From: Lachnospiraceae bacterium
GTDB lineage: Bacteria > Bacillota > Clostridia > Lachnospirales > Lachnospiraceae
DNA: 51,329 nucleotides
Assembly (NCBI GenBank): GCA_004557975.1
Contig: SFEV01000014.1
Location: 1-51,329 of the forward strand
Reading direction: 5' to 3'
The stretch's first letter is position 1. The number at the start of each line of letters is the position of its first letter. This document shows, piece after piece, positions 50,156-51,329 of this stretch. A program made the position numbers and the translations under genes. The notes under the pieces are model-generated. The model worked only from the letters and a program-made list of their open reading frames with translations. It was not told where the DNA came from and ran no database searches.

Positions 50156-50980
50156 CTATTTGTTCAGTCTGATATGCTGATGTGTAAAGAGATGGTCCTG
50201 ACAGTATTCGTAGTTGCCGTCGCACTTGGAACAGAAACGGAATTCCAGATGATCTCCGTCTTTTTCTGTTCTGCCGCACACGGCACATTTGTGTCTTGGC
50301 GTACTGCCGTTTGGCTGTATTTTCTGAACATTTTTCTGGAATTCCCTGCGCCTGTGTACCTGTTTCGGGGAGAACCGGCGCATATTCCGCGTGGACAGAA
50401 AGAATACGATAAAATTCATCAGAGAGGCGATGATCGCAATCCGATCCGCCCATCCGCCCTGCACCAGCGATACCAGGATGAAAAATCCGTATACAAGTCC
50501 CATCCATTTCATCTTGATCGGGAACAGGAAATACAACAGAACCTGCATATCGGGATACGTCAGTGCAAAAGCAAGGAAAATCGACATGTTGATGTAATAC
50601 GTGCTGAAGTAGCCGGTTGTGTGACCGACGTAGTACAGCAGAAAAGCGCCGATTACCGTAAATAAAATGCCTGAAATAATATACACATTAAACCTGAATG
50701 CTCCCCAGGTGTACTCCAGCGTGCGCCCCAGTGAAAAATAGAAGTACAGCATGATGAGTGTAAACAGGTCAGGACTCTGGGGCGGTACAAGAATCCAGGA
50801 AACGATTCTCCAGACCTGCCCTCTCATAATCAGACCCGGATGCAGTGTACAGTACGCCAGAAGCTGCGGCATCAGCATGGCAATCAGATATCCTGCCGCG
50901 TACAGTGCAATGATGATTGCAGGAAGATTCCTGATCGCATACTTTCCGTATTTACGTTCCATTTTATCCAAAAAATTCAT
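50156..50980 (-). CDS. Rhomboid-fold membrane protein lacking catalytic residues, with zinc module
   Basis: 274 residues with six predicted helices (about 18-40, 55-82, 97-117, 126-153, 158-175, 179-196) in the rhomboid order. The GxSG serine motif is absent: the matching helix reads INMSIFLAFALTYP, and the helix that should hold the catalytic histidine reads QGGWADRIAIIASL. It is therefore a pseudoprotease-like protein. A cytoplasmic tail has C232-x2-C235, C250-x2-C253, C260 and H263, probably binding zinc. Transcribed just before the LTA-synthase-like gene from a consensus promoter; it may assist or control membrane or envelope proteins. Confidence 0.75.
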   Translation of the reverse strand: MNFLDKMERKYGKYAIRNLPAIIIALYAAGYLIAMLMPQLLAYCTLHPGLIMRGQVWRIVSWILVPPQSPDLFTLIMLYFYFSLGRTLEYTWGAFRFNVYIISGILFTVIGAFLLYYVGHTTGYFSTYYINMSIFLAFALTYPDMQVLLYFLFPIKMKWMGLVYGFFILVSLVQGGWADRIAIIASLMNFIVFFLSTRNMRRFSPKQVHRRREFQKNVQKIQPNGSTPRHKCAVCGRTEKDGDHLEFRFCSKCDGNYEYCQDHLFTHQHIRLNK

Positions 50981-51071
50981 ACAACATCCTCTTTCTCTCT
51001 GCGGTTTCTCGCATTATTTGCTCTGCGTCTTCACAGAACTCAGAAGCCGCAGCAGATTTCCCGTAACTGCA

Positions 51072-51100
51072 ATTATAAAATTATGCTTTTCGTTTGTCAA
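51072..51100 (-). promoter_or_regulatory. Consensus promoter of rhomboid-like and LTA-synthase-like genes
   Basis: On the minus strand TTGACA (51095-51100), 17 bases, TATAAT (51072-51077): a perfect sigma-A pair about 92 bases before the start of the rhomboid-like gene. Confidence 0.92.
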
Positions 51101-51137
51101 TCAGACGGATGGATGTTTTCGTCATCTTTATATTTTT

Positions 51138-51323
51138 TTAAGAAAGGGGTCTCAGCTTTGGAATACAGATTTCATCGCCCACCTGCAGATTGTAGATATC
51201 CACGTAAGGATTTGCAAAGATCAGGGCAGAAACCTTCACATTGTATTTCTTTCCGAGAAGATACAGCGTATCTCCTTTTTCCACCGTATGTGTAAAACCG
51301 ATGCATTTGCAGCTGGATTCCAT
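51138..51323 (-). CDS. Small LysM-domain protein
   Basis: 61 residues consisting almost only of one LysM domain: FTHTVEKGDTLYLLGKKYNV, then ALIFANPYVDIYNLQVGDEI and CIP. LysM binds N-acetylglucosamine in cell-wall glycans. Two cysteines near the start (CKC) and no signal peptide. The in-frame codon two before the ATG is a stop, so this start is the earliest possible. The ribosome binding site lies outside the window. Confidence 0.8.
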   Translation of the reverse strand: MESSCKCIGFTHTVEKGDTLYLLGKKYNVKVSALIFANPYVDIYNLQVGDEICIPKLRPLS

Positions 51324-51329
51324 GACTCA

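Overview
The window looks like a chromosomal segment of an anaerobic Firmicute of class Clostridia, most likely family Lachnospiraceae. The evidence is the gene order ylxM-ffh-rpsP-khpA-rimM-trmD-rplS, followed by three signal peptidase I genes around rbgA and then rnhB; the order yceD-rpmF-plsX-acpP-rnc-smc-ftsY; a DUF6062 protein; a CIRCE element; and strong AGGAGG-type ribosome binding sites. No plasmid, phage or insertion sequence was seen. Most genes lie on the minus strand.

Region by region. (1) 1-5390, plus strand: the end of an FtsX-like permease, an unusual junction with promoter, operator, terminator and hairpin sequences, then five tightly packed genes. These encode a circularly permuted ATP-grasp protein, an alpha-E protein, a transglutaminase-like protease and two AspA/AstE-type M14 proteins, one with degenerate active-site residues. 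This is the strongest candidate for an undescribed small peptide or amide ligation and cleavage system. The ATP-grasp gene appears to have lost its 5' end at the junction. (2) 5503-10153: molybdenum functions, with XdhC on plus and a molybdopterin-binding protein plus ModC, ModB and ModA on minus. (3) 10269-20450: lon with its own CIRCE operator, then rnhB, three lepB paralogues, rbgA, rplS, trmD, rimM, khpA, rpsP, ffh and ylxM. (4) 20510-31700: threonine ammonia-lyase, ftsY, smc, rnc, acpP, plsX, rpmF, yceD, ackA and pta. (5) 31847-43160: tmcAL, a secreted SH3b-NlpC/P60 hydrolase with a Trp/Thr/Glu-rich repeat linker, the UPF0210/UPF0237 pair, a WalJ-type metallo-hydrolase, coaE, polA, a zinc-finger membrane protein and an ABC exporter. 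(6) 43170-46470: a TetR regulator broken by a single-base frameshift, a DUF6062 protein, a queuosine-salvage pair (QueL-like radical SAM enzyme and YhhQ-type transporter) preceded by a preQ1-I-like riboswitch and terminator, and tRNA-Leu(CAA). (7) 46530-51329: lysA with a long structured leader, an LTA-synthase-like enzyme, a rhomboid-fold pseudoprotease with a zinc module, and a small LysM protein.

How the parts connect: regions 3 and 4 are the conserved core for co-translational targeting (Ffh, FtsY, LepB), ribosome maturation (RbgA, RimM, TrmD), chromosome organisation (Smc) and lipid and acetate metabolism (PlsX, AcpP, AckA, Pta). Accessory content is concentrated at the two ends. All calls come from reading the sequence and recalling family motifs; no database search was run.
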